A stretch of DNA of 64,000 bases from PALSA-1296 sp037143335. Lineage in GTDB: Bacteria; Bacteroidota; Ignavibacteria; Palsa-1295. The notes beneath the pieces are model-generated. The model was not told where the DNA came from and did not search any database. It saw only the letters and a list, made by a program, of their open reading frames with translations. The number at the start of each line of letters is the position of its first letter. Positions within the stretch are counted from its first letter, which is position 1. Both the position numbers and the translations under genes were made by a program. Where the stretch lies: assembly GCA_037143335.1 (NCBI GenBank), contig JBAWZA010000008.1:1-64000 (forward strand), written 5' to 3'. Of the stretch, positions 53,496-61,911 are shown piece by piece.

Positions 53496-54506
53496 ATGAA
53501 AATTACGAAGATACCGTCTTCTCGAACTGGCATTTTTGTGCTCATATGCTTCAGTTTACTTGTTATCGCATTATTTATTATAGGGGACAAGCAAAAGCTC
53601 TTTAGCAACACGACAACCTACTTTATTAAGTTCAGGGAAGTTAATGACTTAAAGCGCGGAGCTGTCGTGATGATCTCTGGAATCAATATTGGCAGTGTTC
53701 GGACGATTGAGCTTCCGAAGAAAACAGGTGATTCAGTGCTTGTGGAGATTCACCTCGTCAAGGACGCGACAAATCTTATACATCAAGATTCGAAAGCCTC
53801 TGTAACCACTGTCGGACTCGTTGGCGACAAGATTGTGGCTATTGCTGGAGGATCCGATGGCAGCCCGTTAGTTTCTCCGGGAGGCTTAATAACTGGTGAA
53901 TCCCAGAAGGACTTCATGAGTATCGCAGATACAGTAACTCTTACGATAAAGTCAGTTAAAAACCTCACCGATGAGCTTGCAGGGCTTTTTAAGGAAATTC
54001 GGAGTGGTAAGGGTAGCATGGGTAAATTACTTACTGATGAGGGATTGTATAGGGATATCCGAGCGATTGTAACGAATTCAGATAAGAGTATCAGCTCCAT
54101 CACTAAAACCGCGAAAGAACTCGAAATTGTAGTAGATTCAGCTTTGGTAAACTTTGCAGGAACATCCACAGAAATCAAGCAGCTGGGACATAACCTTAAC
54201 AGCGGTAAAGGCACTATAGGAAAGTTGCTGAACGACACAATAATGTACTCACAGCTTTTGAGCCTGACCGAGTCAATTCAGAGTACAGTTGCCGAACTCA
54301 AAGATGCAATGGCGAAGATCTCAGGAGCGGCTGGCAATACTGAGGAAGTCACCGAGGCGTTGAAACATAATTTCTTAGTGAAAGGCTATTTTGAGGATCG
54401 AGGATATTGGGATGCTTCGGAGTACGAAAAGAAGATTGACCAGCGAATTAAAACCTTACAGGAGCTTGAGAAACGGTTAGATGCCAAGGCAAAGATACTG
54501 AAATAG
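53496..54506 (+). CDS. mlaD: MCE-family (MlaD) lipid-binding protein
   Basis: A 336-residue protein with one N-terminal membrane helix (about 12-29) and an MCE domain (about 40-120; FREVNDLKRGAVVMISGINI, VTTVGLVGDKIVAI). A long periplasmic helical part carries two near-identical segments, SGKGSMGKLLTDEGLY (170-185) and SGKGTIGKLLNDTIMY (236-251). Such GxGxxGKLL repeats recur in Bacteroidota MCE proteins. It should form the hexameric lipid ring or tube of the MlaEF transporter. Confidence 0.93.
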   Translation: MKITKIPSSRTGIFVLICFSLLVIALFIIGDKQKLFSNTTTYFIKFREVNDLKRGAVVMISGINIGSVRTIELPKKTGDSVLVEIHLVKDATNLIHQDSKASVTTVGLVGDKIVAIAGGSDGSPLVSPGGLITGESQKDFMSIADTVTLTIKSVKNLTDELAGLFKEIRSGKGSMGKLLTDEGLYRDIRAIVTNSDKSISSITKTAKELEIVVDSALVNFAGTSTEIKQLGHNLNSGKGTIGKLLNDTIMYSQLLSLTESIQSTVAELKDAMAKISGAAGNTEEVTEALKHNFLVKGYFEDRGYWDASEYEKKIDQRIKTLQELEKRLDAKAKILK

Positions 54507-54567
54507 ATTGGTTTGATGTATGGACTTCATTGTCAATAGATACATTATGTAAAGTCTTATTAGCAAC

Positions 54568-55041
54568 TCATTCTGGTTCAAATTCTATCAAGGCGCCGTT
54601 CTTCTCTATTGACAATCCGGTCTCCACATATATCCGTTTCACCTTGCCTGTAAAACCTGCTGCGATGGAATTCTCCATCTTCATTGCTTCGAGTACTAAC
54701 ACAGGAGTATTCTTCTTAACTGAATCACCGATACTAACGTGAATAGCGCGTACCATTCCTGGCATTGGTGCTTTCAATACCAACCCCTTATTAGTAGCTC
54801 CTTTTCCTGCAACCGTGCTCTGGCCAAAACGCTCCACGATTATTCTCTCCCGCTCGGATTGAATCTGAAACGAAATCCCGTCCAAGTGATTGCCATCACT
54901 TAATCCACCTTGAGGACTCAAGAACACTTCAGTAGCTTCGTCGGCGGAATAGACTAGAAAGTGATTAGGCGCTAACTCTTGAACCCGAAGGTTTGCGTCA
55001 GTTTCAACATTATTCCCATCTAATGTACCTGGAATCTTCAT
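54568..55041 (-). CDS. Biotin carboxyl carrier protein (biotin/lipoyl attachment domain)
   Basis: A 157-residue protein with a C-terminal biotinyl domain (about 86-156): APMPGMVRAIHVSIGDSV, then LEAMKMEN with biotin-accepting Lys121. The N-terminal half resembles the linker of acyl-CoA or oxaloacetate carboxylase carrier subunits, not an AccB Pro/Ala linker. No carboxylase or transferase subunit is in the window. It is the last gene of the minus-strand translation operon, 16 bases after ribF. Confidence 0.9.
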   Translation of the reverse strand: MKIPGTLDGNNVETDANLRVQELAPNHFLVYSADEATEVFLSPQGGLSDGNHLDGISFQIQSERERIIVERFGQSTVAGKGATNKGLVLKAPMPGMVRAIHVSIGDSVKKNTPVLVLEAMKMENSIAAGFTGKVKRIYVETGLSIEKNGALIEFEPE

Positions 55042-55057
55042 GAATAGCTCTCTAATT

Positions 55058-55996
55058 TTACTTTATTGTGTTTGTAACAGCTCTGACAATCGCAACATCG
55101 TTCCTGATCTCGGCCGATAACTCTTCATACGAATCAAATTTTTGCTGAGGTCTGATGTACTTCAGAAACTTGACTTTCAATTGCTTATCGTAAATAGACT
55201 TATCAAAATCCAACATGTGGACTTCGATTTTTCTTTCACCTGACTCCGTAACCGTTGGTCTAGTACCAATGCTTATCGCGGCAGGATATTCCGTGGAGTC
55301 AAGCAGAGCAAGGCCAGCATACACACCGTCCGCTGGGATGATCTTATTTTGACGCAAATTCAGATTAGCTGTGGCGAAACCAAGCTCGGTCCCAATCTTG
55401 TCGCCGTGTTCTACTATACCAGTGAGATCGTAAGCTCTTCCGAGATACTCGTTTGCTAATTCCACTTTTCCGTCAAGAAGTGCATGGCGAATTTTTGTAG
55501 AGCTTACATTTTCCCCAGCAAGCACAAGGGGTGGTATCTCCTCAACCATCACACTCCTATCAGTGGCCAAAGATTGTAAATGTGCTATATCCCCTTCTCG
55601 GTTTTTGCCGAAGGCATGGTTAAATCCTACAACCATCTCTTTCGTCCCAAGAATATCGCAAATGATAGTATTAAAAAAATCTTGATACGGTGTGCGAGCG
55701 AACTCAAGCGAGAATTTAATGATGAGTGTTTCATCAACTCCTTCTGCTTCGAGTAGATATAAGCGCTCCTCAGTAGTGGTTAGTAAGCTGATCGGATTAT
55801 TATTTTTGCGTAATATTTCTTGCGGATGTGGGTCGAATGTAACCACAAGTGAACGGGCGAATCCGCCTTCCCTCTTTAACTGCGTTAATCGCTGAAGGAT
55901 CTTCTTGTGACCTCTGTGCACGCCATCATAACTGCCGATCGTTGTGATCGTGTCATCTATCCTTACAGCGTTTTCAAGTCCCCAGGTAATCTTCAC
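55058..55996 (-). CDS. ribF: Bifunctional riboflavin kinase / FAD synthetase
   Basis: A 312-residue enzyme that makes FMN and FAD from riboflavin. The N-terminal adenylyltransferase domain shows GSYDGVHRGHKKIL, VTFDPHP and VVGFNHAFGKNREGD. Next comes the SSTKIRHALLDGKVELANEY linker (split: SSTKIRHALLDGK and VELANEYLGR). The C-terminal riboflavin kinase domain has GTELGFATANLNL and KFLKYIRPQQKFDS. The start is a GTG that overlaps the truB stop by 3 bases. Confidence 0.95.
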   Translation of the reverse strand: MKITWGLENAVRIDDTITTIGSYDGVHRGHKKILQRLTQLKREGGFARSLVVTFDPHPQEILRKNNNPISLLTTTEERLYLLEAEGVDETLIIKFSLEFARTPYQDFFNTIICDILGTKEMVVGFNHAFGKNREGDIAHLQSLATDRSVMVEEIPPLVLAGENVSSTKIRHALLDGKVELANEYLGRAYDLTGIVEHGDKIGTELGFATANLNLRQNKIIPADGVYAGLALLDSTEYPAAISIGTRPTVTESGERKIEVHMLDFDKSIYDKQLKVKFLKYIRPQQKFDSYEELSAEIRNDVAIVRAVTNTIK

Positions 55997-56763
55997 TGTG
56001 TTACTCCTGGTTCCGATAATGAATCCAATTGCTCTGCAGAAATTGCATCTTTCACGTCATATTCTCCGATAAGCTCTCTGCGCAAGTTTATCAGCACTGC
56101 TCCGCATCCCAGTTTTGTACCAAGATCGGCAACAATACTTCGGATGTAGGTTCCTTTTGTGCATCGAATGCGGAAGGAAACAATCGGCAATGAAATGTGT
56201 ACGTCGCTGATAGAATGAATCGTGATTTGTTTCGCCGCAATTTCGATCTGTCTTCCCTTCCTAGCATGTTCATACATAGGCTTGCCACGCAATTTAACTG
56301 CACTATACATTGGCGGAGTCTGAAGTTGTTCGCCGACTAAGCCAAGAACAGCAGTTTCTACTATCGCTGCAGTGACTCCATCACTGATGCCAACAATCGT
56401 GATTGGGGTTTCAAGATCAAAACTTGGCGTAGTAATTCCGAGGCGGAGTTCGCACCAATAGGTTTTCTCAAGTCCGAGTAATTGCGTGAGTGATCTTGTA
56501 GCGCGTCTGGTTGCAATGATAAGCAAACCAGTTGCAAGTGGGTCGAGTGTACCGCCATGTCCGACTTTCACCCATTTGTCGCCGGAGAATCGCTGTAAGA
56601 TATGCTTTAGACGATTGACAAGATTGAACGAAGTAAAGCCGTAAGGTTTATCAACGAGGAGAAGCGCACCATCTGTCATATTCAACGATTGCAGAAACGT
56701 TGCTTTATCTGCATCAAACTCAGCCCTACCGAACATCGGAACAATCGCTGTTTCGTCAGGCAT
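55993..56763 (-). CDS. truB: tRNA pseudouridine-55 synthase
   Basis: A 256-residue enzyme that makes pseudouridine 55 in the T loop of tRNAs. It contains LLVDKPYGFTSF, the catalytic Asp74 in HGGTLDPLATG, and CTKGTYIRSIVADLG. I chose the ATG at 56763, which overlaps rbfA by 8 bases. A second ATG at residue 29 (just before DGALLLVDKP) would give a length closer to the core family. The frame is open upstream to 56910 inside rbfA. Confidence 0.94.
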   Translation of the reverse strand: MPDETAIVPMFGRAEFDADKATFLQSLNMTDGALLLVDKPYGFTSFNLVNRLKHILQRFSGDKWVKVGHGGTLDPLATGLLIIATRRATRSLTQLLGLEKTYWCELRLGITTPSFDLETPITIVGISDGVTAAIVETAVLGLVGEQLQTPPMYSAVKLRGKPMYEHARKGRQIEIAAKQITIHSISDVHISLPIVSFRIRCTKGTYIRSIVADLGTKLGCGAVLINLRRELIGEYDVKDAISAEQLDSLSEPGVTQ

Positions 56764-57112
56764 TGGGATTTTGCTGTTCACGAATTTTCTTGAATAACTC
56801 TTCCATTCGCGAGACTTCCTCTTGGGTATCGTCGAGATAAAAGAATAACTCAGGCGTATGCCGAAGGCGGAGTGAGCGTCCCATCGCTGAGCGAATATGC
56901 GGAGCTTCAAGCTTCATCGAGCTTAAGATTTCCTCATTCATTTTTTTTCCGCCGATGATGCTGATATAAACGCGACAACTCCGAAGATCAGGAGCCATGC
57001 GTACCATCGTTACCGTCAGTAATCCGTCGGCAAGGTGTGAGAAATCTCGTTGAAAGAGATTCGACAATATTTTCTGAATCTCCCCTGCTACACGTTCAGT
57101 TCGTATTGACAT
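56756..57112 (-). CDS. rbfA: Ribosome-binding factor A
   Basis: A 118-residue KH-type protein that assists 30S subunit maturation. The motifs RVAGEIQKILSNLFQRD, LTVTMVRMAPDLRSCRVYIS and RHTPELFFYLDDTQEE fit RbfA over its whole length. It starts one base after the infB stop and overlaps truB by 8 bases, as in the conserved operon. Confidence 0.95.
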   Translation of the reverse strand: MSIRTERVAGEIQKILSNLFQRDFSHLADGLLTVTMVRMAPDLRSCRVYISIIGGKKMNEEILSSMKLEAPHIRSAMGRSLRLRHTPELFFYLDDTQEEVSRMEELFKKIREQQNPNA

Positions 57113-57113
57113 A

Positions 57114-59816
57114 TTATCGTACGGGTACTGGAATCTCCAACTTACGTTTTACTTCTACCATCTTGAATGCTTCGATGGTATCACCAACCTTCATGTCATT
57201 GAAATTTTCTAAACCGATACCGCACTCATATCCGGCATCAACTTCGCGCACGTCATCTTTGAATCTGCGCAATGATGTCAGATTGCCCATGAATACCTCG
57301 ACGCCATCGCGAACGACGCGGACTTTATTATTCCTGGTGATCTTTCCATCGAGGACATAACAACCAGAAACGGTGCCGATTTTTGGTACCTTAAAGATTT
57401 CGCGAACGGTAACCGTACCCAAAACTTCTTCTTTCTGATCTGGTGCGAGTAAGCCTTCGAGAGCAGAACGAACTTCGTTGATACAATCGTAGATGACGCT
57501 ATAGAGTCGAATGTCAACATGCTCAGCAGCTGCGATTCTTCGTGCATCAATGTTCGGACGCACGTGGAATCCGATAACAATTGCATTACTTGCCGCGGCA
57601 AGACGGATATCGTTTTCAGAAATCGCACCAACAGCGCGATGAACAATTTCTACTTTTACTTCGCTTGTGGCTAAACGTTGGAGGGAATCAGCCAATGCTT
57701 CAACAGAGCCGTCCACGTCACCCTTGAGGATGATACGAAGATTCCGTACTTTTCCTTCTTTGATCTGCTCGCTAATGTCATCAAGACTAATGACATTACG
57801 CATTTGCTTGAAGCTCTGCTCACGTTTGAGCTGTTGACGCGTAAGGGATATTTCTTTCGCGGCACTGTCAGACTCAACAACGATAAATTGATCGCCAGCT
57901 TGAGGAATACCATCAAATCCAAGCAACTGAACTGGACGAGACGGCGGAGCAACCTCTAAACGATTACCTCGCTCATCGAACATCGCACGTACTTTACCTG
58001 AATAGACACCAGCGATAAAAGGATCGCCCATTTTGAGTGTACCCTTTTGTACAAGCACCGTTGCCTGAATTCCTCTACCTTTATCAACTTCTGCTTCGAC
58101 GATAACACCGCGTGCAACTCTGTCGGGGTTAGCTTTCAGTTCGAGAATATCTGCTTCAAGTAGAACTCTCTCCAATAGTTTATCAACGTTAAGTCCTGTC
58201 CTTGCAGATATTTCAACCGAGCCATACTTACCTCCCCATTGCTCAACGAGGATATTTCTATCCGAGAGCTGTTGGCGAATACGTTCTGGGTTTGCTTCTG
58301 GGCGATCAACTTTATTCAAAGCAATAACAATCGGCACTCCTGCTGCTGTAGCGTGTGAAATAGCCTCCCATGTTTGTGGCATCACGCTATCATCCGCCGC
58401 AACTACGAGAATAACTATATCTGTCACCTGAGCACCGCGAGCGCGCATCGCCGTGAAGGCTTCGTGACCCGGTGTATCTAAGAAGCTTATTTGTCTGCCA
58501 CTCTCGAGCGTAACTTCATAAGCACCAATGTGCTGAGTGATGCCACCTGATTCGCCTGCGACAACTCTGGATTTACGAATGTAATCAAGAAGCGAGGTCT
58601 TACCATGATCAACGTGACCCATGATCGTAACAACCGGTGGTCTTGGTTTGAGAGACTCTGGTGGATCAACGATGTCCTCAAGTACATTTGTTGTGTACTC
58701 TTCTTGGAATTCAATTGTGTAGCCAAATTCATCGGCGACAAGTTGGATGGTATCTTTCTCAAGTCGCTGGTTAATCGAGACCATCAAGCCAAGTTCGATA
58801 CATTTGGTAATGATCGAGCCAACATCAACGTGCATGAGATTGGCGAGTTCATTAGCAGTTAGGAACTCTGTTGCTTGAATAACCTTGCCGCGTGACTCCT
58901 CATCTATGAGACGCTGTTCCTCGTTCTCGGCGCGAGTGAGTCTACGCTGTTTACGCATCTTTGCTCTACCCGAAGCAGCAGTAGTTTCTTCGAGTCCGAA
59001 GAGGGTACGTTTAACAGCTTCTTGAACTTCCTTCGCATTGATTGTAGATTTTTCTCTACCGCGTTTTTTCTTCCCAGCGCGATCTTCTTCTTCAGTCGCC
59101 TTCTTAGATTTAATTTCGAAAGGATTGCGCTTGTTGGCATCGATTTTTGGACCGCCCGTTTTTATGGATTTCTTCAGCTCAAGCTTTGCACCTGGTTCTT
59201 TTTTCTTAGGTGAAAACATCGCAAGATCTATCTTGCCTTTGATCTTGAGTCCTTGAGGCTCGACTGAACCCGTAGAAATAACAGTTGTGGTTTTCTTCTT
59301 TCTTTTTTTACGGCGAAGCATGCCTGCTTCATCGGTCTCGTCTTCACCGTGATCTGCGGTTAGGGTTGGAGCTGGGGCGACGACTTCATCGGTTGGTTCA
59401 ATGACGAGTGGTGGAGCAATTTCTAACTCAGTGGGTTCACCATCGGAAGGTTCGGGCTGGGGGACTTCGATAATCGGAGCTTCAGGCTCTTCGACTTCAA
59501 CAACAGGTTCTTTCTTTGCGGAAGATTTCTTCGGAGCTTTCGGGGTTTCTTCGGCAGATCCTTTTGCGATCGCTTGTTTTTCTTTAAATGCTGCGACCTT
59601 TTTATGGCGCTTTTCGGAAACATCTTTCTCTTTACCGAACTGCTTCATCACCAGTTCGAGAGCATCATCTTCCACTTTGGACATGATACTCTTGACGTTC
59701 GAGAACCCTTTTTTCTGGAGAAACTCTATCAGTGTGTCATGACTGATATTGATCTCCGTTGCAAGGTTGCGAACGGTAATTTTTTTATTCGTTGTTTCTG
59801 TCGTGTCAGCCGCCAT
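57114..59816 (-). CDS. infB: Translation initiation factor IF-2
   Basis: A 900-residue GTPase that places initiator tRNA on the ribosome. It has an N-terminal IF2N domain (VRNLATEINISHDTLIEFL), a low-complexity Pro/Glu/Lys stretch (about 70-250), a second IF2N-like region, and the G domain near residue 400 (GHVDHGKTS, DTPGHEAF, ALNKVDR). Domains II-IV close it (IVEAEVDKGRGIQATVLVQK, then the C2 region with CGIGLENFNDMKVGD). The long linker is normal for Bacteroidota. It lies 57 bases after nusA. Confidence 0.97.
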   Translation of the reverse strand: MAADTTETTNKKITVRNLATEINISHDTLIEFLQKKGFSNVKSIMSKVEDDALELVMKQFGKEKDVSEKRHKKVAAFKEKQAIAKGSAEETPKAPKKSSAKKEPVVEVEEPEAPIIEVPQPEPSDGEPTELEIAPPLVIEPTDEVVAPAPTLTADHGEDETDEAGMLRRKKRKKKTTTVISTGSVEPQGLKIKGKIDLAMFSPKKKEPGAKLELKKSIKTGGPKIDANKRNPFEIKSKKATEEEDRAGKKKRGREKSTINAKEVQEAVKRTLFGLEETTAASGRAKMRKQRRLTRAENEEQRLIDEESRGKVIQATEFLTANELANLMHVDVGSIITKCIELGLMVSINQRLEKDTIQLVADEFGYTIEFQEEYTTNVLEDIVDPPESLKPRPPVVTIMGHVDHGKTSLLDYIRKSRVVAGESGGITQHIGAYEVTLESGRQISFLDTPGHEAFTAMRARGAQVTDIVILVVAADDSVMPQTWEAISHATAAGVPIVIALNKVDRPEANPERIRQQLSDRNILVEQWGGKYGSVEISARTGLNVDKLLERVLLEADILELKANPDRVARGVIVEAEVDKGRGIQATVLVQKGTLKMGDPFIAGVYSGKVRAMFDERGNRLEVAPPSRPVQLLGFDGIPQAGDQFIVVESDSAAKEISLTRQQLKREQSFKQMRNVISLDDISEQIKEGKVRNLRIILKGDVDGSVEALADSLQRLATSEVKVEIVHRAVGAISENDIRLAAASNAIVIGFHVRPNIDARRIAAAEHVDIRLYSVIYDCINEVRSALEGLLAPDQKEEVLGTVTVREIFKVPKIGTVSGCYVLDGKITRNNKVRVVRDGVEVFMGNLTSLRRFKDDVREVDAGYECGIGLENFNDMKVGDTIEAFKMVEVKRKLEIPVPVR

Positions 59817-59873
59817 GTAGTAAGTTTATGGGCAATCCACAAAAAATGTGATAAACGCGTATGCATAACGATG

Positions 59874-61265
59874 TTATTTCGCTTCAACATCTGCGTCGTT
59901 GGAATCTGTTACCGATGCAGTATTTGCAACTCGGTTGGTTTCTGCTGTATCTCCGGCATCGCGCCCATCGGGCCGAAGTGTCGTCAGCTTAAATCCTGCC
60001 TTCTCAGCAACGTCTTCAAGTGCCAAGTCTGCTTGTTGGAATTCGCGCTCCAATAAACCGCGTATCTGTTCGATGCGCTCGTTATCAAGCCCTGGAATTT
60101 GCAACAATTGTGCACTCGGCGTATTCAAGAACTCTTTCGCAGTATCAATTCTTGCACGAATGAGTTCGGTATAAAGGTCAAGTCCGATTTCGTCACGGAA
60201 TTCGATCAACTCAATATCTTCTTCGTCGCGAGCTTCCTTGACGAGATTGATCTGATAGCCGGTGAGTTTGGATGCCAATCTGACATTTTGTCCTTGCTTG
60301 CCAATTGCAAGAGACACTTGGTCATCTGAAACCAAGACAGTGGCTGTCTTCGTCAGTTCATCGAGTTGAACGGAAATAAGCTTAGCAGGTGAAAGAGCAC
60401 GTGCTAAGAACATGTCAGGTTCATCCGACCACGGAATAACGTCAATGCTTTCGTTAGCGAGTTCGCGTACGATAGAGTGAATACGAACGCCCTTCATGCC
60501 GACACATGCGCCGACAGGGTCAATACGCTCATCGTTCGACTCAACGGCGACTTTTGCGCGTTCCCCCGGCTCGCGAGCAACGCCCTTGATCGTGATAAAT
60601 CCATCAAATATTTCAGGTACTTCTGCTTCCATCAACTTCGCTAAGAAGCGGGAGTCAGTTCTCGAAAGAACTACGATAGGTGTAGAATTTGCAGTACTGC
60701 GCCTGACTTCCTTGCAGAGCGCTCGGATCGTATCGCCTTTGCGCCAGCGTTCGCGCTGAATTTGCTCGGACTTTGGAAGCAACAACTCACGGCGGTTGTG
60801 CAAAATAAATAAATCACCTTGACGAATCTGATAGACTTCGCCAACTAGCACATCGCCAACAAGTCCGTTATATTCGTTAAAAAGATTATCTTTTTCGATT
60901 TCTCGGATTTTCTGATTCAGATTCTGCTTTGCAGCGATAATTAATCTTCTGCCGAAATCTTTACCAGTGTTGATAACCTCAACGTACTCGTCACCCGGCT
61001 CAAGTTCTTCGCCGGATTTCTTTAAAGCTTCTTCAACCGTAATTTGCGTGGAGGGATCTTCCACGGTCTCAACCACAGTTTTTTCGAGGTACAGCTCGAT
61101 GTCGCCCTTGTCCATGTTCATGACGATGTCAAACTTGGACTCGGCACCGTATTTTTTACGGACCATCATAGCGAACGTCTCCTCGATGACAGACATGAGG
61201 ATATCGCGATCTATACCTTTCTCGCGGACCATATCCGCGAATGATTCTACAATTAATGGATTCAT
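59874..61265 (-). CDS. nusA: Transcription elongation/termination factor NusA
   Basis: A 463-residue RNA-polymerase-binding factor. It has an N-terminal domain (ERLVRE-type opening, here FADMVREKGIDRDILMSVIE), an S1 domain about 135-200 (GEVYQIRQGDLFI), KH1 (VGACVGMKGVRIHSIVREL) and KH2 (LAIGKQGQNVRLASKLTGY). An acidic C-terminal extension ends the protein. It is preceded by a terminator at 61301-61331, so its level can differ from that of rimP. Confidence 0.96.
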   Translation of the reverse strand: MNPLIVESFADMVREKGIDRDILMSVIEETFAMMVRKKYGAESKFDIVMNMDKGDIELYLEKTVVETVEDPSTQITVEEALKKSGEELEPGDEYVEVINTGKDFGRRLIIAAKQNLNQKIREIEKDNLFNEYNGLVGDVLVGEVYQIRQGDLFILHNRRELLLPKSEQIQRERWRKGDTIRALCKEVRRSTANSTPIVVLSRTDSRFLAKLMEAEVPEIFDGFITIKGVAREPGERAKVAVESNDERIDPVGACVGMKGVRIHSIVRELANESIDVIPWSDEPDMFLARALSPAKLISVQLDELTKTATVLVSDDQVSLAIGKQGQNVRLASKLTGYQINLVKEARDEEDIELIEFRDEIGLDLYTELIRARIDTAKEFLNTPSAQLLQIPGLDNERIEQIRGLLEREFQQADLALEDVAEKAGFKLTTLRPDGRDAGDTAETNRVANTASVTDSNDADVEAK

Positions 61266-61300
61266 ACCTTGTTAAACTGCCAAATGCTTCCTGCTTCCTA

Positions 61301-61331
61301 CAAATAAAAACAGACTTTCGCTGAAAGTCTG
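61301..61331 (-). terminator. Intra-operon terminator/attenuator between rimP and nusA
   Basis: Nine-base stem CAGACTTTC / GAAAGTCTG with a 3-base loop (61311-61331), followed on the minus strand by TTTTTATTTG. The run also resembles a promoter -7 element with one mismatch, so a nusA promoter may overlap. Confidence 0.78.
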
Positions 61332-61418
61332 CAAACTGGAACTGCATTATAGCAAATACGTAACAGCCATTATCCCCATATAATTCACCGAAACCGCGAA
61401 AACGACAATTCCGACGAT

Positions 61419-61907
61419 TTAGCCAAAATCGGGGCGAGCGTAGATTTTTGTAATTTTAGCTCGTTCGATCTCAATCTGAACTGCCTCAGTCCCCTTTCGC
61501 GATTGGCGCTTCAATATTGACAATGACGAAGGCGAGTAAGAACCCAATTTCCCGAGAGTTGAGATTTCCTTCTCATCAGCGTGATATTTTACCTCTACCA
61601 AATGCCCAAGTGTGCGCTCCAACTGATAATCATGCACTATAGGCTCATCCAATCCTGGAGAGAGTACATCAATGCGAAAATTTCCTGGGAGCAAAGATTC
61701 TGCTTCTATCATCTCATTGAGTTTGCGGTTGACGGTTTCGCAATCTGTTATCGCAATCAGTCGAGATCCATCGAGTGTGACTTCCACAATCGGCCTTGAT
61801 CCAGTCCCGCGTGCCGTAATCCTTAACACCAGTATACCTAATGTACTCGCCGCCAATGTTGCGATTTCCGAAATACGGTCGAGTGATTTTTTTGAGACTG
61901 ATTCCAT
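61419..61907 (-). CDS. rimP: Ribosome maturation factor RimP
   Basis: A 162-residue protein for 30S subunit assembly. It has VLRITARGTGSRPIVEVTLD, the cofactor-like DCETVNRKLNEMIEAE and FRIDVLSPGLDEPI motifs, and a C-terminal SH3-like domain (LGHLVEVKYH). It starts 4 bases after the stop of the PorE-like gene and heads the rimP-nusA-infB-rbfA-truB-ribF order. Confidence 0.93.
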   Translation of the reverse strand: MESVSKKSLDRISEIATLAASTLGILVLRITARGTGSRPIVEVTLDGSRLIAITDCETVNRKLNEMIEAESLLPGNFRIDVLSPGLDEPIVHDYQLERTLGHLVEVKYHADEKEISTLGKLGSYSPSSLSILKRQSRKGTEAVQIEIERAKITKIYARPDFG

Positions 61908-61911
61908 GTTG

